Positions 1-10,418 of a stretch of DNA of 64,000 nt are shown piece after piece. Positions within the stretch are counted from its first letter, which is position 1; the number at the start of each line of letters is the position of its first letter. The stretch is from assembly GCF_028453695.1 (NCBI RefSeq), contig NC_135774.1, forward strand, positions 9,672,001-9,736,000. The letters are read 5' to 3'. Position numbers and translations under genes: made by a program. The notes beneath the pieces are model-generated. The model had not been told where the DNA came from. It saw nothing but the letters and a program-made list of their open reading frames with translations, and made no database searches. This stretch comes from Augochlora pura. Taxonomy: Eukaryota; Arthropoda; Insecta; Hymenoptera; Halictidae.

Positions 1-1514
1 TCGCGGAGTCCCATCTCCGCGAAGGACGGTGCGTCCCGGAGGAGACCGTGCTCCGTGCCGTCGAGATCTGCTCGATCGATCCCTTAACGGCAGCTCAGGG
101 CCTCGTCTTCGACGGGTTCCCGTCGAGCCGCGACGAGTTCCAGAAGCTAACGCTGCTAGGCATTCAGCCTGTCCTGATCCTCGACCTCGTCGCTAATCTC
201 GAGTTCTGTCTAAGTTGCCTGGCGAGCCAGGCCCAAGAACCTCCGACGAAGTTCCCGAACTTCTCGAGGAAGTTCCTAAAGCATCGGTACACCAACTGGG
301 ACGTCGACCAGGCGAGCTTCCGCGAGTGGCTGAAGAAGTACACTCAGAACGTTGTCGAGCTCGACGCCACCAAGAGCATGTGGCACGTGTGGACGAGAGC
401 CGACGAAGAGACGTGTCGCAGGTACACTCGAATCGGATCCTACTTCCGCGAGAGCGATTACGACAAGTGCCACAGCTTGGAGTTCACGAGCGTGTCGCCG
501 TACGAGTTCAAGGCGCGGCAGAGCAAATTCAAGGCGTATTGTCCCGCCTGTTTGCTTCGCGACGGGGCCACCAAGAGCTCGGGGCTCGTGCCCGATCACC
601 GGGGAATGGTTCAGCTTCGAGAACACTTCTACTGGGTATGCGAGGAACACTTAGCCGACTTCGCGGAAAATCCGCAGAAGTATCTGCCGCCTGCGAACAC
701 GGCGAGCCTGCCGAAGGATCTGGCTCGCAGTCTCACGGAAACGATCGACGTGGAACACTTCTGCTGGATGAGACGCCTGCGAGTCGATGGTTACTGCCTC
801 GTTAGCTACCTGGATAATCTACCGGCTCGGAAACTCGTTCCCGGCAAGCCGACCATAGCAGCTCTCTACAAGGATGAGCTGTATCTGTTCTGCACGGAAG
901 AGTGCCGCGACAGATTCCTGACCTATTCCGCGAAGTACGCGAGCGCGGACATCAAGTTCCGTCGCACGCTGCCGCCGATCAACGTCAAGGACCTGCCGGA
1001 CCTTGGCTTCCTCGAGCAAACTGTCGCGAGGAAGATAATCCAGGTCGTGAATCAGATCACCGTGAGCAGGCCGAAGCTGCCGGGATTGTCGGCCGCGGTG
1101 ACCGCTGCTATATTCATCGGGATCGACCTGAAAATTCGCAACCCTACCTGCGCGTTGAACGACGCGAAAATTTACCAGAGCGTCGACGACAGGCTGCGCA
1201 TTTCGTACAAGGCGATCAAAACAGCGACTCGCAACATGAAGAGGAAGCTAAACCCATTCGTCACGGTGCCAGTCTATTCTGATAAGATGTCCAGCTCCGA
1301 TGACATTAATCAGTCCGGGTTCCGAATGAGTAAACAGGTGTCCATACTGTCCCATTTCCATCCACGGTCCTCGTACACCATCACGTTCCGTCGCACATCG
1401 CCGACACAGCATATGCCTCTCGACGACGACGACGACGACGACGAGGACGGTGAATCCCCGCAGTCTTTCAGATTCGCTGTACCGCGATTCGACGATCGAT
1501 TCTTAACCCAATAA
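1..1514 (+). CDS. AK9: Adenylate kinase 9 (AK9), C-terminal part, 5'-truncated by window edge
   Basis: Reading frame is open from base 3 to a TAA at 1512-1514, giving 503 residues with no start inside the window, so this is the 3' end of a larger gene. The first ~60 residues look like the core of a nucleoside-monophosphate kinase domain (VPEETVLRAV, then LVFDGFPSSRDEF). Two Cys-containing YHS-like modules follow: one at about residues 179-230 (YCPACLL, HFYWVCEEH, ENPQKYLPP), one at about 262-315 (DGYCLV, LVPGKP, LYLFCTEECRDRF). Next comes the helical segment GFLEQTVARKII near residue 336. This order matches the C-terminal third of metazoan AK9, a multi-domain nucleoside mono-/diphosphate kinase linked to cilia. 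The tail ends in an Asp run near residues 475-485 encoded by GAC repeats. Family assignment is from remembered similarity; how much lies upstream is unknown. Confidence 0.85.
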   Translation, partial: AESHLREGRCVPEETVLRAVEICSIDPLTAAQGLVFDGFPSSRDEFQKLTLLGIQPVLILDLVANLEFCLSCLASQAQEPPTKFPNFSRKFLKHRYTNWDVDQASFREWLKKYTQNVVELDATKSMWHVWTRADEETCRRYTRIGSYFRESDYDKCHSLEFTSVSPYEFKARQSKFKAYCPACLLRDGATKSSGLVPDHRGMVQLREHFYWVCEEHLADFAENPQKYLPPANTASLPKDLARSLTETIDVEHFCWMRRLRVDGYCLVSYLDNLPARKLVPGKPTIAALYKDELYLFCTEECRDRFLTYSAKYASADIKFRRTLPPINVKDLPDLGFLEQTVARKIIQVVNQITVSRPKLPGLSAAVTAAIFIGIDLKIRNPTCALNDAKIYQSVDDRLRISYKAIKTATRNMKRKLNPFVTVPVYSDKMSSSDDINQSGFRMSKQVSILSHFHPRSSYTITFRRTSPTQHMPLDDDDDDDEDGESPQSFRFAVPRFDDRFLTQ

Positions 1515-1515
1515 A
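1510..1515 (+). promoter_or_regulatory. Poly(A) signal AATAAA overlapping the AK9 stop codon
   Basis: AATAAA at 1510-1515 contains the TAA stop of the AK9 frame. No other AATAAA lies between the stop and the next exon, so cleavage would be expected at about 1525-1545, just before the Ola1 3' splice site at 1562. The T-rich stretch at 1551-1559 could act both as a downstream element and as the Ola1 polypyrimidine tract. Function is inferred from position. Confidence 0.5.
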
Positions 1516-1561
1516 CGGTTTTCTCGCGCGTTGTCTAACTCGTAGCCCGCTTGTTTTCCAG

Positions 1562-3999
1562 CACGTCGCGTACCGGTGCCCGACGCGAGGTTCGATTATC
1601 TGTGCGACTACTTCAAACCGGTCAGGTGAGTACCCAGGCAAATACGTGTATTCCAGGAACATTGCGAACGACGGCGGCGGCGTATTGCGGAACGAGCACG
1701 GCGACGCGCGCGCGTCTACCCGCAAATGCACCCTCGCGATGGGAAACCAGTTGGAATAACTATTGACATTTCCATACTTCTTCGCTTTTATTTTCGCGGA
1801 GCAAGGGACAGGGCCGCGGCGGCGCGGCGCGGGGGGCACCGAGAGAAAACGGTACGTGATCTGCAATGCAGATTCGACTAAATTCGTCTACGCGACACGG
1901 AGTCCATGTTGAACGTCGGCCGACTTTACATTGTCGTTTTCCGCGCTCGTTTCAACAGCGACCGTGATCGACGAACGTTCCAACCCAATTTTTAGCTTGC
2001 CGGCTCGATCTTCGGCGAAAAGGGGGGGAGGGGGGGTTGGAAACGAGCGGAGAGATTTATCCGCGGCAGTTAATTAAAACCCGGTACGCGTGTCCGAGGT
2101 TGGTCGGCAGCGATAATGGTCGTTTCATTGAAACACGTGGAAACCTCTGTACGTGCTGCGGTGTACAACGGCGCGGGTAACCACCGACACCGACGAAAGC
2201 CCTGTTTACCGTGCCCGAGCGTCATCACGCCGGCCGGTTGACACGATGAGATTGAATGTACAAAGCAGCAGCAGCAGCAGCAGCCGGAGTCACGGAGAGA
2301 GGAGGCTGCGAATTGAAACGCGTCGATGATCGACGGCCGGCCGATCGAGCCGAAAAAACACACAGCCGGACGGCGATAAGTATCGAGCGGGCGGCCCGAT
2401 AAAAGTTGCGTTTGCTCAGCGACACGTGCTCGGTGTACTGTCGGGAGTCCGCGAATTCAAAAGAGATTAAAATGCGAGACTGGCGCAGATCAAAGAGCGT
2501 CTCTTCATCCCCGGCTGGAAACACTCTTGCCGACGACATCGCACGGTCCAACTACCGGCACGTGTCGGATGATTCAACGAGCCCTAATGAAAGCCGCTCC
2601 GACGCGGAATTCCCCTTCTCGTTCATTTCACCGACGCCTCTCTTCAAAGGCTAATTGTTTAATGAGGCTACTCGCATTAGCATTTAAATACAGCTCGTTG
2701 TCACCGCGACACCCTCCTTTTCCGATCCTCAGACGCGCGTGCACATCGCTGCGAGTTACGATTTACGATTCCGCTCGCTGCTCGCGATGTCGATAGCCGT
2801 TGCTGCTCTCTCTCCAACTTCTCGCTGTTGCTTTCAGCAAAGTGCCTGCCTTCTTGAACGTGGTGGACATCGCAGGGCTCGTCAAAGGCGCCGCCGAAGG
2901 ACAGGGCCTCGGGAACAATTTCCTCTCGCACATCAACGCCTGTGATGGAATCTTTCATCTGTGTCGTAAGTTTTCGTAGCGTGTTCGTTGATAGGCTTCC
3001 CATTGGCTTTTTACCAGAGCTGGGTAATGTTTATGAAGAAAATATTTGACCCTAAAATATTCAACCCTCGAGCGACTCTGTGGGGTTACCGGCGACCCCG
3101 CAATATTTTTAAATTGTCTGAAAATGTGTAAGTAAATTCTAAAACAGTGAGGTTCTCTTTGTCCTCTCAATATTATATTTTATATATTAAAAATAATAAA
3201 CAATATTTTGATTATCACGGTTTTATTTTGAGTCGCTCGCAACCCCACGATGTCACTTACATCGAAAAGTAAAAGCAAATAACACATAACGAGTTCTTCA
3301 TAATTCTAATAAAATAATAGTTCAAGTAGGACATTATATATGCTATATATTTTATAAATAGCAACAGTGGTTAATACTATATATAATATATATTATAATA
3401 ACTCATTATCTTTTTAATCTATACTTATTCAGATTATAAAGATACATTTAGAAGTTATTTATTCCATATATGTGTCACTTAATATTAAAAAAACGCTCGT
3501 TAAAAATCAATGGCTTGTTGCCACTTTTCTAAATTAATATAAAACAGCTCCTGTTACTATAGATAAAGTAACACGCATCTTATTAGATGAATAACAATAA
3601 TTGTCTCAATAAATTATCTCAAACAAGACCTAAAACTTCAGAATCTCGATTTACGATTTTACAATAAAGCTAACAATTTTCGTCAAAATTTGATACAGGA
3701 GCTTTCGACGACGACGACGTCACCCACGTGGAAGGCGACGTCAACCCCGTCCGTGATCTCGAGATTATCAGCGAGGAGCTGCGGCTGAAGGACATCGAGT
3801 TCCTGAACGCTCACCTCGACAAATTGGAGAAACTCGTGGTCCGGGGAAACGACAAGAAACTAAAGCCCGAATACGTGAGTGAACCTTCCACTTTCTCGCG
3901 AGTGCTGGATCGATACCAACGATTGCAAACAGAAAAAAGTACTACGCCTGGGCAAGAAGGAAGTTTTACGTAAATGCGACTAACTATATAAGAGAGTGA

Positions 4000-4037
<38 letters not shown>

Positions 4038-7000
4038 AGGCCGGAACGAAAGCGGCGGTGGAATTAAGAGAGGAGAGGTACACACTCTGCTTCCTAGAAC
4101 GAATCAATCGAATTACCCTCTTTCCGTGGATCGACCTACGGCAATTTCCGATCCTCCCTCGTTCCAGACTTCGCAATTTGCTAAAACTTTTCGAGAACTC
4201 CGGCAGCCAGCTAGCCGTCTTTTCTGCCTAAACTAATGGAGCGACGATCCGCGAATCCGACGGTCCTCTAATCACGGCTCGATCACGGAATCATTCCACT
4301 CGATCGCGCGCACTCGTGCGGCTAAATACCAAACGCGAACGTCGCGGTCGGTCTGCCGAGACCGTCGAGATTAAAGTGGATTTGCATAGCGAGAACCTGT
4401 TTGAAAAAAGCACAAAGTCACGCACGAACACCCCGGCGAGGTTCTGAATTATGATTTTTCCTGCAGGACACGCTGTTGAAAGTGAAGAGCGTGATGCTGG
4501 ACGAGAAGAAGCACATCAGGTTCGCCGATTGGAGCGCCACAGATGTACGTCGATAACGATTCGACCGTTTTCAGTTTGAGAGTCGATTTAGAGAGTCGAT
4601 TAAACGTTTACCTCTATTGCAGATCGAAGTACTCAACAAATATTTATTCCTCACATCGAAACCGGTTATTTATTTGGTGAACCTATCCGAGAAAGACTAC
4701 ATCCGCAAGAAGAACAAATGGTACGTAAGCGCGGTTAATAGACCGCGGTATTTTATGCATTTGCGATAGAAATCAGTAGGTGAAATGAGAAATAGCAAAA
4801 AGATTTAAACAACTTAAATATGTTATTATAATATAGTGAAATTATAAACGTGAGTAAAGAAAAGAAATTAATGTCTATGTAGTTCCTGCATCTTGCAATT
4901 TATGAAGGCAATTTTTATTTTGCATAGATATCCGCAGTTTAGTGATGCAAATAACAATGTTTTAATCCGTGTATTTCGTTGTATTATCCATGAAATATTA
5001 TAACAGCAAAAAGAAATCGTCTTTAGCTGCAAAATGCGTTAGTCTTGCTACACTTCAGGAAACATTGTTTTTGAATGATTTTAATAAAGAACAGTTTTAT
5101 AATCCATAAATCTGTTTAAAATTCTAATTATTACGTTTTACAAAATTGGTATAATTTGACCAAACTATAGCAACCAAGTTTGACATTTTTCACTCAGTTA
5201 GACAGAACTCTTTACAAATTAATTTCAGTAGAAATTTAATATTCAAATATTTCGTTGCCCACAGAATCACATAAAGAAAATACAGATAAAATTATATTAA
5301 AAAAATGAAGGTTAAAATTATATAAAGAAAATATAGAGAAAATATGTACAGCAATTAACATATCATTAATATTTCTATATACATGTACACAAAAGTACAC
5401 TGATTATAACAAATGTACACGTGAAATTTAAATACACGTGAAACGTGTGCCGCCAGTTCGCTTCGATCTCGAGCCTAATCGTAATTCTCTCACCAGGCTA
5501 ATCAAGATAAAGGAGTGGGTCGACAAAAACGATCCCGGAGCTATCTTGATCCCTTTCAGCGGCGCTTTCGAGAACAAGCTCGTCGATATGGACGAGGTGG
5601 AGCGTGCGAAGTACGTGGAAGAGCAGAAGGTTACTAGGTGCGTATGACGGTCTATTATTTCAAGGAGCCCTTAAAATTCGCGAACGACCGTGGTTATACT
5701 TGCAAATGGAAGCACACGGGCCCCGCGCGTTCTAGTCGAAAATAGCGGAGGCACGGACGTGTTTCGCGGCTAATTATGGAACGCTGACCGCAAAAGGTTG
5801 GAAGGAAAAGAACCCCCCTAACCCCGAGGAAGTCCGGTTCCCACATTTAACTATGCACCGAGTTATCTACTAACGGTAATAATAATGGTGGGATCGGTGG
5901 CCCGAGCTGTCTAGACGCGGACCCCGGGTCTCGTACAGGGCGACCAATAAAAACTGCGGCATCTTTGCCGTCGAGCATTATATTTTTACGAACGGCTATT
6001 CAAATTCTTGTGAAATTGCATAAAAAGCCCTCCTACCCTCGCGGGCACATTCGCTGAACTCGGGGATGAGTAAGGCAGCGTGGATCAACCGGTCCACGGT
6101 TGCATAGTAGAATAGGGTAGTAGAGCCAGTTATTGTGTCTTCTGTTTGTTTTTGGCATAGTTTACTTTATATTTATCGAATAAGACTTATTAAATCTTTT
6201 TTTATTCTTCTACTTTGTTCTTATTTTAATAATAAAATTTAATATATGTGAATGATTCACTAGGCTAGCGAAGCCGGTTATTGTAGGGTGTCATCAATTA
6301 TGTCTTTAGTTTGTTTGCGAACATTTGTATATTTATCGAACAAGATATATTAAAACATTTTATTAAAAAATATACAACATGAAAGAATAAGAAGATTTAA
6401 CATGCCTGGTTAATTCAAAAATAAACAAAATAACAGAATGAAAAAGTATAGCATGTCTTATTCGATTTAAAAGTAAAAGAAATAAAAGAATTAAAAATGT
6501 AACACGCCTTATTCGATAAATGTAAAGATAATTGCGCGAAGTGGCATTTGCCACTTATGGCAAGTAATTGGTTACCTTACAGTAACCGGCTCCACTACCC
6601 TTTCAAGGTTATTCGGAAAAAGAGTGTAGCAAACACGATCGAGATTATAAGTTCATTATTGACGAGTCATCTAGGATCGCGTGGATCGACCGAAAGAGAT
6701 GCCTCGAAAGTAAAAGCAATTTCCATGATGACCGTTTGATCGTAACGCCAGCGTAGGAAATATTAAATCGTGCGCCCCAATGACTAGCCACAAATCAAAG
6801 CGTCTCGGCAAATTCTCTAGATCCCTCGAAATGATCGCGCAACGTAGGCTCATTCGGTAATCACAGGGGACAAACGGCAGATTCCTGGATACCGCGAGTT
6901 TATTTCGAGACCGCAGATGAACTTGGGCGCCGAAGTAGGTCTCAGACAGAGTTCGAGTGATAAAATTGCGGTATTAAGTCGTTCAGCTTTATGTGTATTC

Positions 7001-7869
7001 TCTGAAGTCTCGAAATCTGGCAGGGGCTACGGAACAGGATGGCTTCCCTTCCCTGAACCCTGTCATTAGACGATATTCGGTTCGAGACAATCATATTCCA
7101 CAATCCTTCTCTCTCTCTCCTTCTCTCTTGCACTCGCCCAATTTCGGCTACCCCTTCCATCATCGAGGAATTCACTTTTTCCCTCCGTATACACCGCGCC
7201 GTAGAATTCCCGATTCGTTGATTTTTACAACTTTCTTACAATTATAGAAATTGCAGATGCGTCTCGCTTCTAGCCCCTTTCCCGCGTTCAGAAATGACGC
7301 GCTCTATTTAACAGCTTTCTTATCTAATCGCCGGTGTCGCGCACGTTTTCACTGCACAAACTGCTTTCAGCGCGCTCGACAAAATCATCGTCCAAGGATA
7401 CAAGGCGTTACAGTTACAGTACTTCTTCACGGCGGGACACGACGAAGTCAAGGCGTGGACGATCCAGGTAATTGAATCGGAGAAACAATACTTGAATTGA
7501 TATACGAGTATTCGTTAGAGTGCCTATTAAAACCAGTACTATTTTATTCCGTAGAAAGGCACGAAGGCACCACAGGCGGCAGGTAGAATTCACACTGACT
7601 TCGAGAAAGGTTTTATCATGGCCGAGGTAATGAAGTACGACGACTTCAAGAACGAGGGCTCCGAAGCCGCCGTGAAGGTAATGGTCACGGCGATTATGCG
7701 CAGCGCTGCGATTAGTTGTATTTGCATTCGATAATTCGATTCGTTTGTTTTGCGACAGGCGGCTGGCAGATACAGACAACAGGGACGCAATTACGTGGTC
7801 GAGGACGGAGATATAATTTTCTTCAAATTTAATGCCGGCGCGGGACTGAAAGACGCGAAGAAAAAGTGA
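1562..7869 (+). CDS. Ola1: Obg-like ATPase 1 (Ola1/YchF family), nine exons, 5' exon(s) outside window
   Basis: Exons: 1562-1625, 2838-2965, 3699-3874, 4467-4544, 4623-4720, 5497-5637, 7371-7467, 7555-7677, 7759-7869 (TGA 7867-7869). Every junction is GT-AG and phases join without a break, giving about 338 residues of a protein usually near 396. The order matches eukaryotic OLA1: RVPVPDARFDYL, the G3 motif in NVVDIAGLVKG, FDDDDVTHVEG, the unusual G4 in YLVNLSEKDY, then the TGS domain (LQYFFTAGHDEVKAWT, KGTKAPQAAGRIH, YRQQGRNYVVEDGDIIFF) ending in KDAKKK. OLA1 is a cytosolic YchF-type ATPase tied to translation and stress control. The exon with the N terminus and P-loop (NVGKS) is absent between the AK9 stop and 1562, so it must lie upstream of base 1, on the far side of AK9 sequence. 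Intron 5638-7370 carries a palindromic repeat. Confidence 0.95.
1626..2837 (+). other. Ola1 intron, 1.2 kb
   Basis: Bounded by a gtgagt donor and a ctttcag acceptor. It holds a G-rich run near 2021-2037, a GCA trinucleotide tract at 2265-2283 and otherwise GC-rich unique sequence. Short open frames here show no family similarity. Confidence 0.8.
2966..3698 (+). other. Ola1 intron with decayed hAT-like MITE end
   Basis: At 3015 the sequence CAGAGCTGGGTAATGTTTAT matches the outer end of the MITEs at 17164 and 50071, but I could not find a matching right end before 3698, so it is probably a fragment. From 3426 to 3480 the intron also shares an AT-rich block with the inverse of 44671-44730. GAGCGACTC near 3069 and GAGTCGCTC near 3230 form a further inverted pair. 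Confidence 0.5.
4004..4036 (+). repeat. (GA)n microsatellite in Ola1 intron
   Basis: About 16 perfect GA units inside the intron 3875-4466. The rest of this intron is unremarkable. Confidence 0.95.
4721..5496 (+). other. Ola1 intron, AT-rich
   Basis: Donor gtacgt, acceptor ctcaccag. It begins with a copy of the dispersed motif resembling TAGACTGCGGATTTTATGCA (about 4739-4770) and is otherwise AT-rich without coding potential. Confidence 0.7.
6114..6601. mobile_element. Palindromic non-autonomous transposon-like element (~490 bp) in an Ola1 intron
   Basis: The left end AGGGTAGTAGAGCCAGTTAT matches, in inverse, the right end, whose complement reads AGGGTAGTGGAGCCGGTTAC. Inside, the arm is partly repeated: TAGGCTAGCGAAGCCGGTTA at 6261 copies the left end, and TATTTATCGAATAAGACTTA (about 6170) reappears inverted near 6500 as CTTATTCGATAAATG. 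No transposase frame is present. I could not see a clear target-site duplication, so superfamily is unknown. Related fragments occur near 35170-35240 and 37136-37380. Confidence 0.6.
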
Positions 7870-8075
7870 TGGCACGCGATACTCATGTTGTTGCTGGTGC
7901 TTCTCTACATCAACATGATCCTCATGTTCTGTTGCACGCGCGACATGCGCGTGAAACGGTCGAAATAGCTTACCACTACCCCCTAAAACAGTTTCTCTTG
8001 CGTTGTCGGAAATCGATCGACCCCCCCTCGATCGTCGATCGCGATCGTTTTGCGACAATGACCAGTTATCAAAAA

Positions 8076-8142
8076 AATAAACACAGTCGCGTATTTGAGC
8101 ACAGGGTGAACACTGGAGGCCTTTATTTAAACGATAAATAAA
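8076..8142 (+). promoter_or_regulatory. Two candidate poly(A) signals for Ola1
   Basis: AATAAA occurs at 8076-8081 and again at 8137-8142, about 210 and 270 bases after the Ola1 stop codon. Either would give a short 3' UTR. Use of one or both is inferred. Confidence 0.5.
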
Positions 8143-10287
8143 AATAGTCGATCGCAGCCCCCTCGTCGGTGTCGCGATGATCGACGCCAAATTAATCGCG
8201 ACACTGTTCTTTTTTTATTATGAACAACGATCCCGCAGAAATGTTATGCTTCGTTCTTATTAAGTGTACATAAACGATAGCCAGCTTCGTGAAATAACTA
8301 GCGTCCTGCTTTTGTAATTGTGAATGATCGGCGAAAGCGACGGAAGATGTGAACAAGTAAAAGAGTTCTTGAATATTTTCATTGCATTTTCATTTCCACG
8401 ATTCAACAAATTCGCAATTCCATTATCTGCAGAGGCAGATTGTGCATATGGCTTTCCGTAAAGGCACCGAAATCGACTCGCCGTCTAGCGGCGGAGACCG
8501 AACTAAAATTCGTATAAATATTGAGTAGACAAACTATGGACACAGAGATGGTCTAAGAATAGAACAATTACACGACATCTTTTCTGTCACATGGGCGTAG
8601 CCTCGGAACTCTAAAACCCCATTACCAATTGCGTGTCGCACTCGTTGTTACCTTCGTGTTTTGGATTTGAGCTTTTTACGTTAGTAAGAATCGAGTATAC
8701 TGCATTAAATGCACTGTTAACACTCGAACAGCGAATTTTCTCAATAAAAATACAACTGGCTATAGTTGGGATCGTTTATAATTTAATTTATCAATCTTTT
8801 CAACGCATTTTTTTAAGATACTCGCACTAGACACGTAAGTTTTTCTGTTGAGCTGTGTGACACATGTGAATAATTAAATTAATTCTCAGAAACTAGATAA
8901 TTAAATAACAATATTTATATGCGGAGTCCAAATGGATTCGACCTGCAGCGATGGAATAGATTTAACAATAAAACTAATACCGTGCTGGTTACGATGACTG
9001 GTTGTACAATTTTTATTTTAAACTTGTTGAAATTGCAACGACTCGTTTATAGAAAGGGATGAATAGATTTCTTAATTAAATGCTACGCTGTAACAAAAAT
9101 GGTGAGAAATTTAAATAAATTCAGCCTTATCGTTTTTATAAAGCAACACACTTGTTTTTAATGTTCGACGAGTTTAATGTTAATTATTGTAAAACGTACG
9201 ATAGAATAACTTCAGATTATTTTTAAAATAGAATACTTTTGCAAAGTGTCAGGATATATGTATCAGATTTTTTAATAAAGTGTTACAATTCTTGTATATT
9301 TGTGTCAGCCTTTTTTATTTATCCAAAAACTAAATTTAAGAGTTTCCACCTTAAACCAATAAGTTTTGAAGTATGTGGTTTTATTTATTTTAATCTTATT
9401 CCCTATGATTGTTGATCGGATCATAGCAACTGATTTTCAAATTATTTTATTTCTAGAGTTGAGCTTCCAACTTTCACCGCTAGATGACGCCACCATTCTT
9501 TTTTCCGTACCTTCGTTGAAATTTTCTGAATTATTTAATTACCTTGCGAATTGCAGCGAAATATTTTACATGACATCGATGCAGGGGACTCTGTTGAATG
9601 TTCCTAGGCACGTAAAATATTTCTTTACGTCGTATAGCTACTAAATTTTATGTTCTTTCACAGTTCTAGATTCTCCGCGAATTTTAGTACAGTATGCGAT
9701 GCTAGACGGAGAATAGGTTTCGACACCCGTGAAGACGGCCCCCTTAGAAGAAAATACCATAATAACCCATAATCATGGAATTCTGTTCGTGGTGGCATTT
9801 CAAGACTAGAAACATTGCTCTGGAGCTACTGGTTGTAAAAATATTTACGTTTTTCTATTTAGAGAACACGATGGAACATATTTTAAAGACGAAGATCTTG
9901 CTTGAAATTGATTTTCTAATCTTTGCGTGCAAGTTTATCAACTTTTATGGTTCAAATTGTAACTGGAAGATCGTATTTTATAATAGAATAATTTAAGTTT
10001 GTAAACAAATTAGAGATCGCGTTGAAAAATGAACGAAGTTCGAACGACACTACAGGGAGATGTTATAGGATGTTCAGGAATTATTTTAAAAATCCACTTT
10101 AGCGAAAATTCTCGTAATTATTTAATAAAAATATTTGCAGTTGAAAGCGTCGTGCATTAATACACAATTTGTTTTTTAGACACTTTTCTTGCAGTCGTGG
10201 TTATTCTATTAACTTAATGCGAAGACATTTTATTTTAAAGCCTAGAAAGCAACTTTTTGCTGTACTAAGCAGGAATATCCTGCGACA
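8143..10287. other. Intergenic DNA between the convergent Ola1 and Pipe-like genes
   Basis: AT-rich sequence between the 3' ends of Ola1 (+) and the Pipe-like gene (-). Open frames such as 9366-9644 lack recognisable domains and biased codon use. A TTTATT (minus-strand AATAAA) at 10288-10293 lies about 125 bases past the Pipe-like stop and could be its poly(A) signal. Nothing else was identified. Confidence 0.6.
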
Positions 10288-10418
10288 TTTATTTATTTAA
10301 TAAACATTTTTTTTATTACTACTCTAGTCGATTGAAACTTATCGTAGTAGACGTAATAAAAAATTATCTTTGGTGCGATTTCGTAACTATCCTTTTATGG
10401 TATAGGTATCTGTAGATA

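Noticed and set aside
3015..3698. Full-length MITE in the Ola1 intron
   Set aside because: The left end is present but neither a right end nor an 8-bp duplication could be found, so only a fragment is claimed.
7414..8190. 258-residue minus-strand open frame across the Ola1 3' exons
   Set aside because: It is antisense to three well-supported Ola1 exons and has no recognisable domain; a shadow of GC-biased coding sequence.
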